This document shows, in pieces, positions 17,494-25,752 of a stretch of 64,000 nt of DNA; position 1 is the stretch's first letter; each line of letters begins with the position of its first letter. Both the position numbers and the translations under genes were made by a program. Source of the stretch: JAEUMD01 sp036768475 (GTDB lineage Bacteria > Pseudomonadota > Alphaproteobacteria > Rhizobiales > Hyphomicrobiaceae); NCBI GenBank assembly GCA_036768475.1, contig DAIPMW010000001.1, positions 186,001 to 250,000 of the forward strand, given 5' to 3'. The notes beneath the pieces were generated by a model. That model made no database searches. It was not told the origin of the DNA and saw only the letters and a list, made by a program, of their open reading frames with translations.

Positions 17494-18339
17494 TTATCGC
17501 GCCGCTGCCGCGATCTCGACCACGGACGGCGCGATCGGCTTGCCAGTCAGCGCCCGCTCGTCCTCCGGCAGGACGTCCAGGCTTGGCCACAGCCCTGTGA
17601 TTACGGTACGCGCATATCCGTTGGCATGACCGGAACGCCGCATGTGAGCTGCCGCCGCAACGTGATCATACGACAGTCGAGCGGTCGAGAGCCGGATCGT
17701 GTCCCGCGTCCTGTCGCGCTCGATGAGGCCATACCATACCGATGATGTGCCATCGTTGGCTGGCATTCCCACCACGCCTGCATTGAACCAGATGCCCGCG
17801 GGGCGCAACGCGATGAAGGGCAGTCCACTATGCCCGCTGATGGTGATTTCGGCGCCCGATTGTCCGATCTCCTCATCGATCACATCGGACTGCGATGCAA
17901 ACACCCAGCGCGCGGTCTCTCGGCAACCGCCGTGAACGACGCGGAATGTGCGCCCCGCCCAACGGAACATCAGCGTTTCGGGTAGCCCCGCCATCCATTG
18001 CCGCACATCATCGCCGACGAGTTGATCGGCATAGGAGTACCATCCCATCGACTGTCGCGAGCATGCCGAGCCGTCCTCAAAATTGCAGCCGCAGTCCGAC
18101 GAACGTTGCGCCAGGCTTTCTTCGCAGTTGCCTTTGATGACATGGCAGCCGGAGCGCCGCACCAGCGCCACCGTCTCGACGGGCTCCGCGCCGTAGGCCA
18201 CCGTATCGCCAGTACAGATGATCCGCTCGCCGGGAATGCCCCGGCGCGTTGCCTCTGCGAAGACCGCAGCGGTTGCACGCACGTTCGAATAAGGGCCTCC
18301 GAAAACAAGAACCGGATCGTATCCTTCGAATTCGAGCAT
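17494..18339 (-). CDS. Metallophosphoesterase-fold protein with substituted metal ligands
   Basis: A 281-residue protein of the calcineurin-like phosphoesterase fold (MJ0936/YfcE-like). The family landmarks are in order: GGPYSN at the N-terminus where active members have DIHSN, GDTVAYGAEP, IKGNCEE where others have GNHD/E, VVHGG, and GHSGLPF where others have GHTHxPF. Thus the first Asp and His ligands, the GNH histidine and the last GHTH histidine are all replaced. It may be a pseudo-enzyme or a divergent hydrolase. The ATG at 18339 has a good AGGAGG. Its upstream side faces the IS5 remnant. Confidence 0.75.
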   Translation of the reverse strand: MLEFEGYDPVLVFGGPYSNVRATAAVFAEATRRGIPGERIICTGDTVAYGAEPVETVALVRRSGCHVIKGNCEESLAQRSSDCGCNFEDGSACSRQSMGWYSYADQLVGDDVRQWMAGLPETLMFRWAGRTFRVVHGGCRETARWVFASQSDVIDEEIGQSGAEITISGHSGLPFIALRPAGIWFNAGVVGMPANDGTSSVWYGLIERDRTRDTIRLSTARLSYDHVAAAAHMRRSGHANGYARTVITGLWPSLDVLPEDERALTGKPIAPSVVEIAAAAR

Positions 18340-18494
18340 TGATCGCCAACCTCCTGGAGCGCGCCGGCAGCACGCAATGCGCCGACGTCGAGGATTGCCG
18401 AGGCTGTGAAAATGCGCAACCCGTGGGACGTCACGAAGAGCTCAGTGCCCGACCACTACCCCATTGCACCGCCTTGCCTGAGGCTTGTGGGGGT

Positions 18495-18699
18495 TCATCT
18501 TGAGTTAATGACGGCAGCTGCGAGTTAAATCATGGCCTGGAAGCTTCGGTCGGCTTTGCAGGCGCGCATGGCGATGCGTTTGAACTCTTTGAGCTTGCAG
18601 AAGACGTTTTCGATGAGGTGACGCCATTTGTAGATCTCTGCATCGGGCGGGATGGGGATGGCACGCCGCGGATGCTGCGAGATGACGATCTTCGCGCCC
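18495..18699 (-). pseudogene. IS5-family transposase remnant (C-terminal end only)
   Basis: About 68 codons read as the end of an IS5-group transposase: GAKIVISQHPRRAIPIPP, KWRHLIENVFCKLKEFKRIA and LAAAVINSR before the natural TGA at 18495-18497. A premature TAA at 18525-18527 replaces the usual tyrosine codon after FQAMI, and a stop lies just upstream of the recognisable part, so the gene is both truncated at its 5' end and interrupted. No inverted-repeat partner was identified. The sequence from 18700 to 18890 could not be assigned. Confidence 0.8.
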
Positions 18700-18889
18700 C
18701 GCCGTTGTGGCCTGCTCTATTTCTTTGTTCGAGAGCCTCAATCATGGCTTCGATGCCAGTACGATTGCGGGCATTGCGTACTTGGTCTTGCAATCGCTGG
18801 CGCCTCCTATAGCCGCGGCGAAGGCGATAAGCCTGTCTTCGGTTTTTTGCGATCGGCAATGCCTTACCGGTTGGGTCGGAAGGAAACAT

Positions 18890-19150
18890 GAGTATTCAAC
18901 AACAAAATCAACGCGTCCGCCACAATCATCGAAGCTCGTTTACATAATATCCGTATTCTTAACTTATTTTGATATCAAATTACTAGAATTAATTAAGTAT
19001 TAATTGCTGCCTTCATGCCAATATTCCATATATTTACTTTTTATTCTTGATGCACGCTTCGATTCAATTCACTCATCTTGAGCCAATTTCAGCGCCGATT
19101 TCATATATTATTTGAACTAGACATTTCATAACCATCGCCATTAAAGTTCG
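18890..19150. other. AT-rich non-coding stretch upstream of the betaine operon
   Basis: About 260 bases of very low GC content in an otherwise GC-rich window, with no credible gene. It contains a perfect 12-base palindrome TTTGATATCAAA at 18968-18979 and AATTAATT at 18988-18995. It ends about 150 bases before the GSMT start, so it probably holds that operon's promoter and upstream activating sequence. TTGAGC at 19078-19083 and TATATT at 19104-19109 are present but 20 bases apart, which is too long for a confident promoter. Low GC next to an insertion-sequence remnant also suits imported DNA. Confidence 0.5.
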
Positions 19151-19306
19151 CTGACTTTGGAACGGCGCAAGACGGCGCCGCCAATTTTCTCCGAGATCGG
19201 CGGGTGGTCGTCGCACGGGCAGGGTGCCTGGACGTGCCGTACCGTCGTGTCGCATCGGAGCGGCGCTGGCAGGGCGCCGACTTTCATCGCGGAGACAGAG
19301 GTTCAG

Positions 19307-20134
19307 ATGTCGGCTTTAGAAAAACTCCCCATCCTCAACGGCGATTCGCAAGATTTCGGCGCCAATCCCCTGGCCCGGCGCAAAACGGACAACTACCAAA
19401 AGGAGTACGTGCAGAGTTTCGTGGAGAAATGGGACAGTCTGATCGACTGGAGTGCGCGCGCTCAGAGCGAGGGGCAGTTCTTTATCGATATGCTTCGTGC
19501 GCGGGGTAAAACCAAGGTTCTCGATGTCGCCACAGGCACCGGTTTCCATTCCGTGCAACTCCTCAAGGCCGGCTTCGACGTGACCAGCGCGGACGGCAAT
19601 GCGGAGATGCTTTCGAAGGCGTTCGAAAATGCGCGCGACCATGGCTTCGTTCTCAGGACCGTGCACGCCGACTGGCGTTGGCTCAATCGCGATATTCACG
19701 GCAAGTACGACGCCATCATCTGCCTGGGCAATTCCTTCACACACCTGTTCCAGGAACGCGACCGGCGCAAGGCGCTTGCGGAGTTCTATTCGGCGCTGAA
19801 ACACGACGGCATTCTCATACTCGACCAGCGCAACTACGATTCCATCCTCGATGTTGGCTTCGATTCGAAGCACAAATTCTACTACTGCGGCGAGGACGTG
19901 GTTGCCGAACCCGAGCACATCGACGAGGGCCTTGCCCGATTCCGCTATTCCTTCCCCGACGGATCGACATTCAATCTCAACATGTTTCCGCTGCGTAGAT
20001 CCGAAGGGCGCCGGCTGATGAAAGAGGTCGGCTTCCAGCGCATCACGACCTATGGCGATTTCCAGGAAACCTATGACGAACACGACCCCGACTTCTTGAT
20101 CCACATCGCCGAGAAGACCTATGTCACAGAATAA
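19307..20134 (+). CDS. Glycine/sarcosine N-methyltransferase (GSMT)
   Basis: A 275-residue class I SAM-dependent methyltransferase resembling the GSMT enzymes of halophiles such as Ectothiorhodospira, which convert glycine to sarcosine and then dimethylglycine. The N-terminal YVQSFVEKWDSLIDW and SEGQFF block, the SAM motif VLDVATGTGFHS at about residue 71, ICLGNSFTHLF and LDQRNYDSIL are typical. The ATG at 19307 follows GAGGTTCAG; the frame upstream to 19157 is open but not family-like. It overlaps the next methyltransferase by 14 bases. Together with SDMT it makes glycine betaine de novo from glycine, an osmoprotectant route independent of choline. Confidence 0.9.
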   Translation: MSALEKLPILNGDSQDFGANPLARRKTDNYQKEYVQSFVEKWDSLIDWSARAQSEGQFFIDMLRARGKTKVLDVATGTGFHSVQLLKAGFDVTSADGNAEMLSKAFENARDHGFVLRTVHADWRWLNRDIHGKYDAIICLGNSFTHLFQERDRRKALAEFYSALKHDGILILDQRNYDSILDVGFDSKHKFYYCGEDVVAEPEHIDEGLARFRYSFPDGSTFNLNMFPLRRSEGRRLMKEVGFQRITTYGDFQETYDEHDPDFLIHIAEKTYVTE

Positions 20135-20960
20135 GCCGCAAAACCCCGTCGCCCTCGCCGAAGCCTATTACGACAGCGATGACGCCGACGCGTTCTATCG
20201 CGAGATCTGGGGCGGAGAGGACATCCATATCGGCCTTTACGATCCGACTGATCTCGATATCGCGACAGCGAGCCACGCAACGGTGGTCAAACTCGCTCAG
20301 TTGATCGACAACCTTGGTGAGGAAACGCACGTTCTCGATATCGGTTCTGGATATGGCGGGGCGGCGCGCTACCTTGCCAAGACCTACGGCTGCCACGTTA
20401 CATGCCTCAACCTTTCGGACGTTCAAAACGCCTATAACGAGAAGAGGAATCGCGAACAGGGGCTCAGCTCTCTCGTTCGCGTTGTGCACGGCAACTTCGA
20501 ATCACTGCCGTTCCAGCCGGGCACGTTCGATGTCGTCTGGTCGCAGGACGCGATCTTGCATTCGAGCAATCGGGCGAAGGTTCTGGCTGAAGTGGTGCGC
20601 GTGCTCGCGCCGGGTGGTCAGTTCGTCTTCACCGACCCGATGCAGGCCGACGATTGCCCGCAGGGCGTGCTGCAACCGATTTTCGACCGGATCCACCTTG
20701 CAAGCCTCGGATCGCCGGCCTTCTACCGCAACGAACTCGACAAGCTCGGCATGAAGGAGAAGACCTTCGTTCCTCTGCTTCAGCATCTGGAGCTTCACTA
20801 CGCGCGCGTCGGCGAAGAACTCGCAAGGCGGCGCGCAGATATCGAGGCGCACGGCAGCGCAGAATACGTCGAGCGCATGTTGGCGGGCCTCAAGAACTGG
20901 GTGAATGGCGCGCAGGCCGGACATCTGATGTGGGGCATGTTCCACTTCGTCAAGCGTTGA
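20121..20960 (+). CDS. Sarcosine/dimethylglycine N-methyltransferase (SDMT)
   Basis: A 279-residue SAM-dependent methyltransferase that completes betaine synthesis by methylating sarcosine and dimethylglycine. YYDSDDADAFYREIWGGEDIHIGLY opens it, as in the halophile SDMT family. The SAM motif VLDIGSGYGGAARYLA lies at about 70-85, VWSQDAILHS and APGGQFVFTDPMQ follow, and the C-terminal NWVNGAQAGHLMWGMFHF is diagnostic. Its start lies inside the end of the GSMT gene, so the two are translationally coupled. In some organisms GSMT and SDMT are fused; here they are separate. Confidence 0.92.
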   Translation: MSQNKPQNPVALAEAYYDSDDADAFYREIWGGEDIHIGLYDPTDLDIATASHATVVKLAQLIDNLGEETHVLDIGSGYGGAARYLAKTYGCHVTCLNLSDVQNAYNEKRNREQGLSSLVRVVHGNFESLPFQPGTFDVVWSQDAILHSSNRAKVLAEVVRVLAPGGQFVFTDPMQADDCPQGVLQPIFDRIHLASLGSPAFYRNELDKLGMKEKTFVPLLQHLELHYARVGEELARRRADIEAHGSAEYVERMLAGLKNWVNGAQAGHLMWGMFHFVKR

Positions 20961-21043
20961 GGCTTTGAACCGGAACGCCGCCCAGTGCCCCGGAAGACCT
21001 CGCACGGGTTTTCCGGGACACATCGATCGGCAAGGAGTTGTGA

Positions 21044-22630
21044 TTGAGCGGAACAACGGACACACGCGCGGCCGATGCGACTGGACGGAACGAAGCCCAC
21101 GGCTATGTCGTCGGTCAGGACAACATTGAGGTTCTGGGCCTCGATATCCATAACCCCGTGTTCGTTATTTCAGCGCTGCTTATCGTCGGTTTCGTGACGC
21201 TGTCGCTCATCTTTCAGACACAGGCGAAGGATTTCTTCCTGACGCTGCGGCCCTGGCTGACCACGAACTTCGACTGGCTTTTCCTGCTGACAGGAAACGT
21301 GATCGTTGCAACCTGTCTGCTAGTGGCAGGGTCGCCGCTCGGAAAGGTGCGGCTCGGGGGGCCGCAGGCGCGTCCCGACTATTCCAATTCCGCCTGGTTC
21401 TCGATGCTTTTTGCCGCAGGCATGGGTATCGGCCTCATGTTCTTCGGCGTTCTGGAGCCGATTTATCATCTCCAATCGCCACCTCTCGGCATCGATATCA
21501 ACGATACGGAGACAGCACGACGCGTGGCCATGGCGGCGACGATCTTCCACTGGGGGCTGCACCCGTGGGCGATCTACGCGCTCGTCGGCCTGTCGCTCGG
21601 CGTGTTCGCGTACAACCGGAATCTGCCGCTCTCGATCCGGTCCGCATTCTATCCGTTGCTGGGCAAGCGGATCTTCGGCTGGCCCGGACACATCATCGAT
21701 ACGCTTGCGGTCTTCGCGACGCTATTCGGGCTGGCCACATCGCTGGGCTTTGGCGCATCGCAAGCCGGCGCCGGCATCGACTACCTGTTCGGCATTCCAG
21801 CGACGCTCGCCAACAAGATCCTGCTCATCATCGCGATTACCTCGATTGCCATCGCTTCGGTCGTATCGGGGCTCGATGCGGGCGTGAAGCGATTGAGCGA
21901 ACTCAATATGGTGCTCGCGCTGGCGCTGCTGGCGTTCGTCATTCTGGCCGGCCCGACGACCGTCATACTCAAGACAGCATCACTCGCCGTTATCGACTAC
22001 GTCTCCTACCTTCCGGCCTTTAGCTCGTGGTGGGACAGGGCCAACCCGGCATTCCTTCACGACTGGACGAGCTTCTACTGGGCTTGGTGGATCTCGTGGT
22101 CGCCGTTCGTCGGGATGTTCATCGCCCGCATATCGCGAGGGCGGACGGTGCGCGAGTTCGTGATTGCCGCGTGCCTTGTGCCGCTGGCGGTCTCCATCGT
22201 GTGGATGAGCGCTTTGGGCGGGACAGCGATCCACCAGCTTCTCGCCGACGGCTATCAGGCGGTGGCGGAGAACGTCACCAACAACACGCCGGAGCTGTCG
22301 CTCTACAAGATGCTGGAGCCGCTGCCCTACGGGCATATCGCGTCGTTCGTTGGGATCGTTCTGGTGATCGTGTTCTTCATTACGTCGTCGGATTCCGGCT
22401 CCCTTGTGATCGATACGATCACCGCCGGGGGCAAGCTCGAAGCTCCGGTCGCACAACGCGTGTTCTGGGCGTCATTCGAAGGGCTGGTGGCGATCGCCCT
22501 TCTGGTCGGCGGCGGCCTGCAAGCTCTTCGCGCGGCATCGATCTCGACGGGCCTGCCCTTCGCGCTCGTGCTTCTCCTGATGTGCGTGAGCCTGGTTGTC
22601 GGCCTCAGACAGGAGCTGCGGCACATGTGA
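21044..22630 (+). CDS. BCCT-family betaine/choline/carnitine transporter
   Basis: A 528-residue inner-membrane transporter with the 12 helices of the BetT/BetP/OpuD family, driven by sodium or proton gradients. Signatures are GMGIGLMFFGVLEP, the FHWGLHPWAIYALVGL segment and FYWAWWISWSPFVGMFIARI. The C-terminal tail after the last helix is very short (RQELRHM), so the long osmosensing tail of BetP is missing. Translation starts at a TTG at 21044, supported by AAGGAG six bases ahead. It lies 83 bases after SDMT and is probably in the same operon, where it would import betaine or recapture leaked betaine. Confidence 0.93.
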   Translation: MSGTTDTRAADATGRNEAHGYVVGQDNIEVLGLDIHNPVFVISALLIVGFVTLSLIFQTQAKDFFLTLRPWLTTNFDWLFLLTGNVIVATCLLVAGSPLGKVRLGGPQARPDYSNSAWFSMLFAAGMGIGLMFFGVLEPIYHLQSPPLGIDINDTETARRVAMAATIFHWGLHPWAIYALVGLSLGVFAYNRNLPLSIRSAFYPLLGKRIFGWPGHIIDTLAVFATLFGLATSLGFGASQAGAGIDYLFGIPATLANKILLIIAITSIAIASVVSGLDAGVKRLSELNMVLALALLAFVILAGPTTVILKTASLAVIDYVSYLPAFSSWWDRANPAFLHDWTSFYWAWWISWSPFVGMFIARISRGRTVREFVIAACLVPLAVSIVWMSALGGTAIHQLLADGYQAVAENVTNNTPELSLYKMLEPLPYGHIASFVGIVLVIVFFITSSDSGSLVIDTITAGGKLEAPVAQRVFWASFEGLVAIALLVGGGLQALRAASISTGLPFALVLLLMCVSLVVGLRQELRHM

Positions 22631-22706
22631 GATTGCCGTCCTCCTCTCAAAAGACGGAAGGATGCCGTCGGGTTTCCATCTCAGCCGATCAGACTACAGA
22701 CGCAAA

Positions 22707-22733
22707 CGCCGCCGGAGTTTATCTCCGGCGGCG
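22707..22733 (-). terminator. Hairpin terminator downstream of pnp
   Basis: A perfect 11-base-pair GC-rich stem (22707-22717 with 22723-22733) and a 5-base loop lie between the convergent BCCT and pnp genes. On the minus strand it is followed by TTTGCGTCT, so it best serves pnp, 28 bases beyond the pnp stop. It may also stop transcripts from the BCCT side. Confidence 0.75.
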
Positions 22734-22760
22734 CTCTCATGTCAGTGTCGTGAGGCTGGC

Positions 22761-24986
22761 TCAACCGCGATCGCCACGGTCACGACGCGGACCACCGCGG
22801 CCACGGCCGCCACCTTCGCGGTCACGACGCGGCGGACGCTCGCGAGAGAACTCCTCGGACGGATCGGGTGCACCCTCCTCGCGCGGGATCTCCTTGCCGG
22901 TCGCCTGATCGACGATCTTCATGGAGAGGCGAACCTTACCGCGGTCATCGAAGCCCAGCAGCTTGACGTAGACTTCCTGGCCTTCCTTGACCACTTCGCC
23001 GACGGTCTCAGGACGGCCCTGGGTGAGCTGCGAAATGTGGACTAGGCCATCCTTCGCACCGAAGAAGTTCACGAAGGCGCCGAAGTCCATGATCTTGACG
23101 ACCTTGCCCTTGTAGATCTCGCCGACCTCGGGCTCGGAGGTGATCATCTTGATGCGATTGATGGCGGCCTCGATCGACTGACGATTGGCCGAGGCGATCT
23201 TGACCGTGCCGTCGTCGGAGATGTCGATCTTGGCGCCTGATTCCGCAACGATCTCACGAATAACGGAGCCGCCGGAACCGATCACGTCGCGGATCTTGTC
23301 GGTCGGAATCTTGATGGTCTCGATGCGCGGAGCGTAATCGCCGATTTCCTCGCGCGCTCCCGAGAGCGCCTTGCCCATCTCGCCAAGGATGTGCATGCGG
23401 CCCTCGTAGGCCTGATCCAGCGCCACCCGCATGATTTCCTCGGTGATGCCGGTGATCTTGATGTCCATCTGCAGCGAGGTGACGCCGTTGGCAGTACCCG
23501 CCACCTTGAAGTCCATATCGCCCAGGTGATCCTCGTCGCCGAGAATGTCTGAGAGTACCGCGAAATCATTGCCTTCCTTGATGAGGCCCATGGCAATGCC
23601 GGCAACCGGCGACTTCAGCGGAACGCCCGCGTCCATCAGTGCCAACGAGGTGCCGCAAACAGTGGCCATCGAGGAGGAACCGTTCGACTCGGTGATCTCG
23701 GAAACGACGCGGACCGTGTAGGGAAACTCTTCGGCGGTGGGAATCAACGGATGGATCGCACGCCATGCAAGCTTGCCATGGCCGATCTCGCGACGGCCTG
23801 GAGAGCCCATGCGGCCCGTTTCGCCGACGGAGTAGGGCGGGAAGTTGTAGTGCAGCATGAAACGCTCGCGGCGCGTGCCTTCCAATGCGTCGACGAATTG
23901 CTCGTCATCGCCGGTGCCAAGCGTGGCAACAACCAGCGCCTGCGTCTCTCCACGCGTGAAGAGAGCAGAGCCATGCGTGCGCGGCAGCACGTGCACTTCC
24001 GAGACGATCGGGCGAACGGTCCTCAGATCGCGGCCGTCAATGCGCCGGCCTGTCTTGACCACCGTGCCGCGCATGATGTCCATCTCGAGCGCCTTGAAGC
24101 CGTCGCCCAGGAGCACCTTTTCGGCGGGATCGTCATCGGGGATCTGGATCTCGGCCATGACCTTTTCCTTGGCGGCGGCGACAAGATCCTGGCGCTTCTG
24201 CTTCTCCGGGGTGGAGAATGCCTCGATCAGCATGGTCTCAGCGATCGCCTTGACCTGTGCCTTGTACTTGGCCTTGTCGGGGAGCTGGATATCCCAGGGC
24301 TCCTTGGCGGCCTTCTCGGCAAGCTTGATGATCGCATCGATCACGGGCTGGAAGTGGCGGTGGCCGAACATCACGGCCTCGAGCATCTGCTTCTCAGCAA
24401 GCTCCTTTGCTTCCGACTCGACCATCATCACGGCGTCCTGCGTGCCTGCGATGACGAGGTCGAGCGTCGATTCGGTCATTTCGTCGACCATCGGGTTCAA
24501 GACGAACTCGCCGTTGATGACACCGACGCGGGCGGCGCCGATCGGACCGAGGAAGGGTACGCCCGAAAGGGTGAGCGCGGCCGAGGCGGCGACCATCGAA
24601 AGCACGTCAGGATCGTTCTCCATGTCGTGAGAGAGAACGGTGACGACGACCTGGACCTCGTTCTTGAAACCCTCCACGAAGAGAGGCCGGATGGGGCGAT
24701 CGATCAAACGAGAGGTGAGCGTTTCCTTCTCGGTCGGGCGACCTTCGCGCTTGAAATATCCGCCGGGGATCTTGCCCGCAGCGTATGTCTTTTCCTGGTA
24801 ATTCACGGTCAGCGGGAAGAAGTCGATGCCAGGTTTTGCAGATTTTGCGGCAACGACAGTGGCCAATACGCTGGTCTCGCCGTATTGGGCGAGAACGGCG
24901 GCGTCCGCCTGACGGGCCATATGCCCGGTCTCGAGGCGAAGTGTGCGGCCGCCCCAATCAATTTCCACGCGATGGATGTCGAACAT
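22761..24986 (-). CDS. pnp: Polyribonucleotide nucleotidyltransferase (PNPase)
   Basis: A 741-residue trimeric 3'-to-5' phosphorolytic exoribonuclease and core of the RNA degradosome. Two RNase PH-like domains flank an all-helical linker; the second contains FALLHYNFPPYSVGE-type sequence (RFMLHYNFPPYSVGETGR). KH is at about 555-615 (IRDVIGSGGSVIREI) and S1 at about 622-690 (GKVVKIMDFGAFVNFFGAKDGLVHIS). The tail after S1 is a run of Arg/Gly/Asp residues (RRDREGGGRGRGG), probably RNA- or degradosome-binding. It lies downstream of rpsO on the same strand with a long hairpin between, as in many proteobacteria. Confidence 0.97.
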   Translation of the reverse strand: MFDIHRVEIDWGGRTLRLETGHMARQADAAVLAQYGETSVLATVVAAKSAKPGIDFFPLTVNYQEKTYAAGKIPGGYFKREGRPTEKETLTSRLIDRPIRPLFVEGFKNEVQVVVTVLSHDMENDPDVLSMVAASAALTLSGVPFLGPIGAARVGVINGEFVLNPMVDEMTESTLDLVIAGTQDAVMMVESEAKELAEKQMLEAVMFGHRHFQPVIDAIIKLAEKAAKEPWDIQLPDKAKYKAQVKAIAETMLIEAFSTPEKQKRQDLVAAAKEKVMAEIQIPDDDPAEKVLLGDGFKALEMDIMRGTVVKTGRRIDGRDLRTVRPIVSEVHVLPRTHGSALFTRGETQALVVATLGTGDDEQFVDALEGTRRERFMLHYNFPPYSVGETGRMGSPGRREIGHGKLAWRAIHPLIPTAEEFPYTVRVVSEITESNGSSSMATVCGTSLALMDAGVPLKSPVAGIAMGLIKEGNDFAVLSDILGDEDHLGDMDFKVAGTANGVTSLQMDIKITGITEEIMRVALDQAYEGRMHILGEMGKALSGAREEIGDYAPRIETIKIPTDKIRDVIGSGGSVIREIVAESGAKIDISDDGTVKIASANRQSIEAAINRIKMITSEPEVGEIYKGKVVKIMDFGAFVNFFGAKDGLVHISQLTQGRPETVGEVVKEGQEVYVKLLGFDDRGKVRLSMKIVDQATGKEIPREEGAPDPSEEFSRERPPRRDREGGGRGRGGPRRDRGDRG

Positions 24987-25068
24987 GTTCGGTCTTTCGT
25001 TCGTTTCGGTCTTCGGTTCTTTTCGGAACTATCTTGTTCTTGGCGCCTGCGTTCTAGCACAAGCACGT

Positions 25069-25105
25069 TGAGCGCCGGGACTCCAAATAGAGTCCGGCGC
25101 TCAAA
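25069..25105 (-). ncRNA. Long hairpin between rpsO and pnp
   Basis: A stem of 15 base pairs with one bulged base (25069-25084 with 25091-25105) and a 6-base loop sits 74 bases after rpsO and upstream of pnp. No U-run follows on the minus strand. In E. coli a hairpin at this place is cut by RNase III and starts PNPase autoregulation; a similar role here is inference. It could equally be the rpsO terminator. Confidence 0.6.
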
Positions 25106-25178
25106 TTGCGTCACGACGCATTTCGGGGCTAGAAGCCTGCACCGGCCGAGCGCTCCGGCCCGCGTTTCGCGGTCGACC

Positions 25179-25460
25179 TCAGCGGCGAATGCCGAGCTTC
25201 TCGATGATCGACTGATAACGGGACTGGTCCTTGCCCTTGACGTAATCAAGCAGGTGGCGGCGGCGCGACACCATCTTCAGTAGGCCACGGCGCGAATGGT
25301 TGTCCTTCTTGTGCGTCTTGAAATGCTCGGTGAGATGATTGATGCGCTCGGTGAGGATGGCGATCTGCACCTCAGGCGAGCCCGTATCGTTGGCCTTAGT
25401 TGCGTTGGATTTGATCACCTCGGCCTTGGCGGCCTTGCGCTCGGGCGAAATCAGCGACAT
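25179..25460 (-). CDS. rpsO: 30S ribosomal protein S15
   Basis: A 93-residue primary 16S rRNA-binding protein, close to the usual 89 residues. It shows the whole family pattern: NDTGSPEVQIAILTERINHLTEHFKTHKKDNHSRRGLL, then RRRHLLDYVK and a basic end (EKLGIRR). The ATG at 25460 follows AAAGGAT. It lies between truB and pnp on the same strand, the classic order. S15 often represses its own translation by binding its mRNA leader; hairpins are present upstream (25560-25606). Confidence 0.98.
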   Translation of the reverse strand: MSLISPERKAAKAEVIKSNATKANDTGSPEVQIAILTERINHLTEHFKTHKKDNHSRRGLLKMVSRRRHLLDYVKGKDQSRYQSIIEKLGIRR

Positions 25461-25559
25461 CGGGCATATCCTTTCGAGTTGGGATCTTGTTCACCGGAGG
25501 TCTACCCTCCGGCATTGGCGGCCACAGCCGGGATGTCGTCCAGCAGGGTCGCGAATGAA

Positions 25560-25606
25560 TTGCCGCAAAGCGGCAAAATACGTGTGCGGGCCAGGGGGCC
25601 CGCACA
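25560..25606 (-). terminator. Two adjacent hairpins between truB and rpsO
   Basis: Going leftward on the minus strand, the first hairpin has a perfect 10-base-pair stem (25583-25592 with 25597-25606, loop of 4) followed by CGTATTTTG. The second has a perfect 7-base-pair stem (25560-25566 with 25570-25576, loop of 3). The first looks like a terminator or attenuator for truB read-through; the second lies in the rpsO leader. The rest of the 292-base gap shows only a weak TATAAG. Confidence 0.6.
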
Positions 25607-25752
25607 GTTGGGGTCCTTATACACGAATGCTTCGGGAATGCGAGCCCAAAGCTTGCAGCCGGGCGCCGATCAGGCCGTGCCTACGGAGGTCGCGCTGAAC
25701 GGCGTTAATCATTCATACTCCTGGCGACCTTTAGATCGGTGCTCGCCCCGAG

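Noticed and set aside
18505..18890. Small minus-strand frames over the IS5 remnant as separate genes
   Set aside because: They are out of frame with the recognisable transposase end or lie in unassigned sequence; no ribosome binding site or family was found.
19157..19306. Extended N-terminus of GSMT
   Set aside because: The frame is open but the residues are not family-like, and the ATG at 19307 has a fair ribosome binding site.
23751..25283. Long plus-strand frame opposite pnp and rpsO
   Set aside because: It is the antisense of two certain genes and has no recognisable motif.
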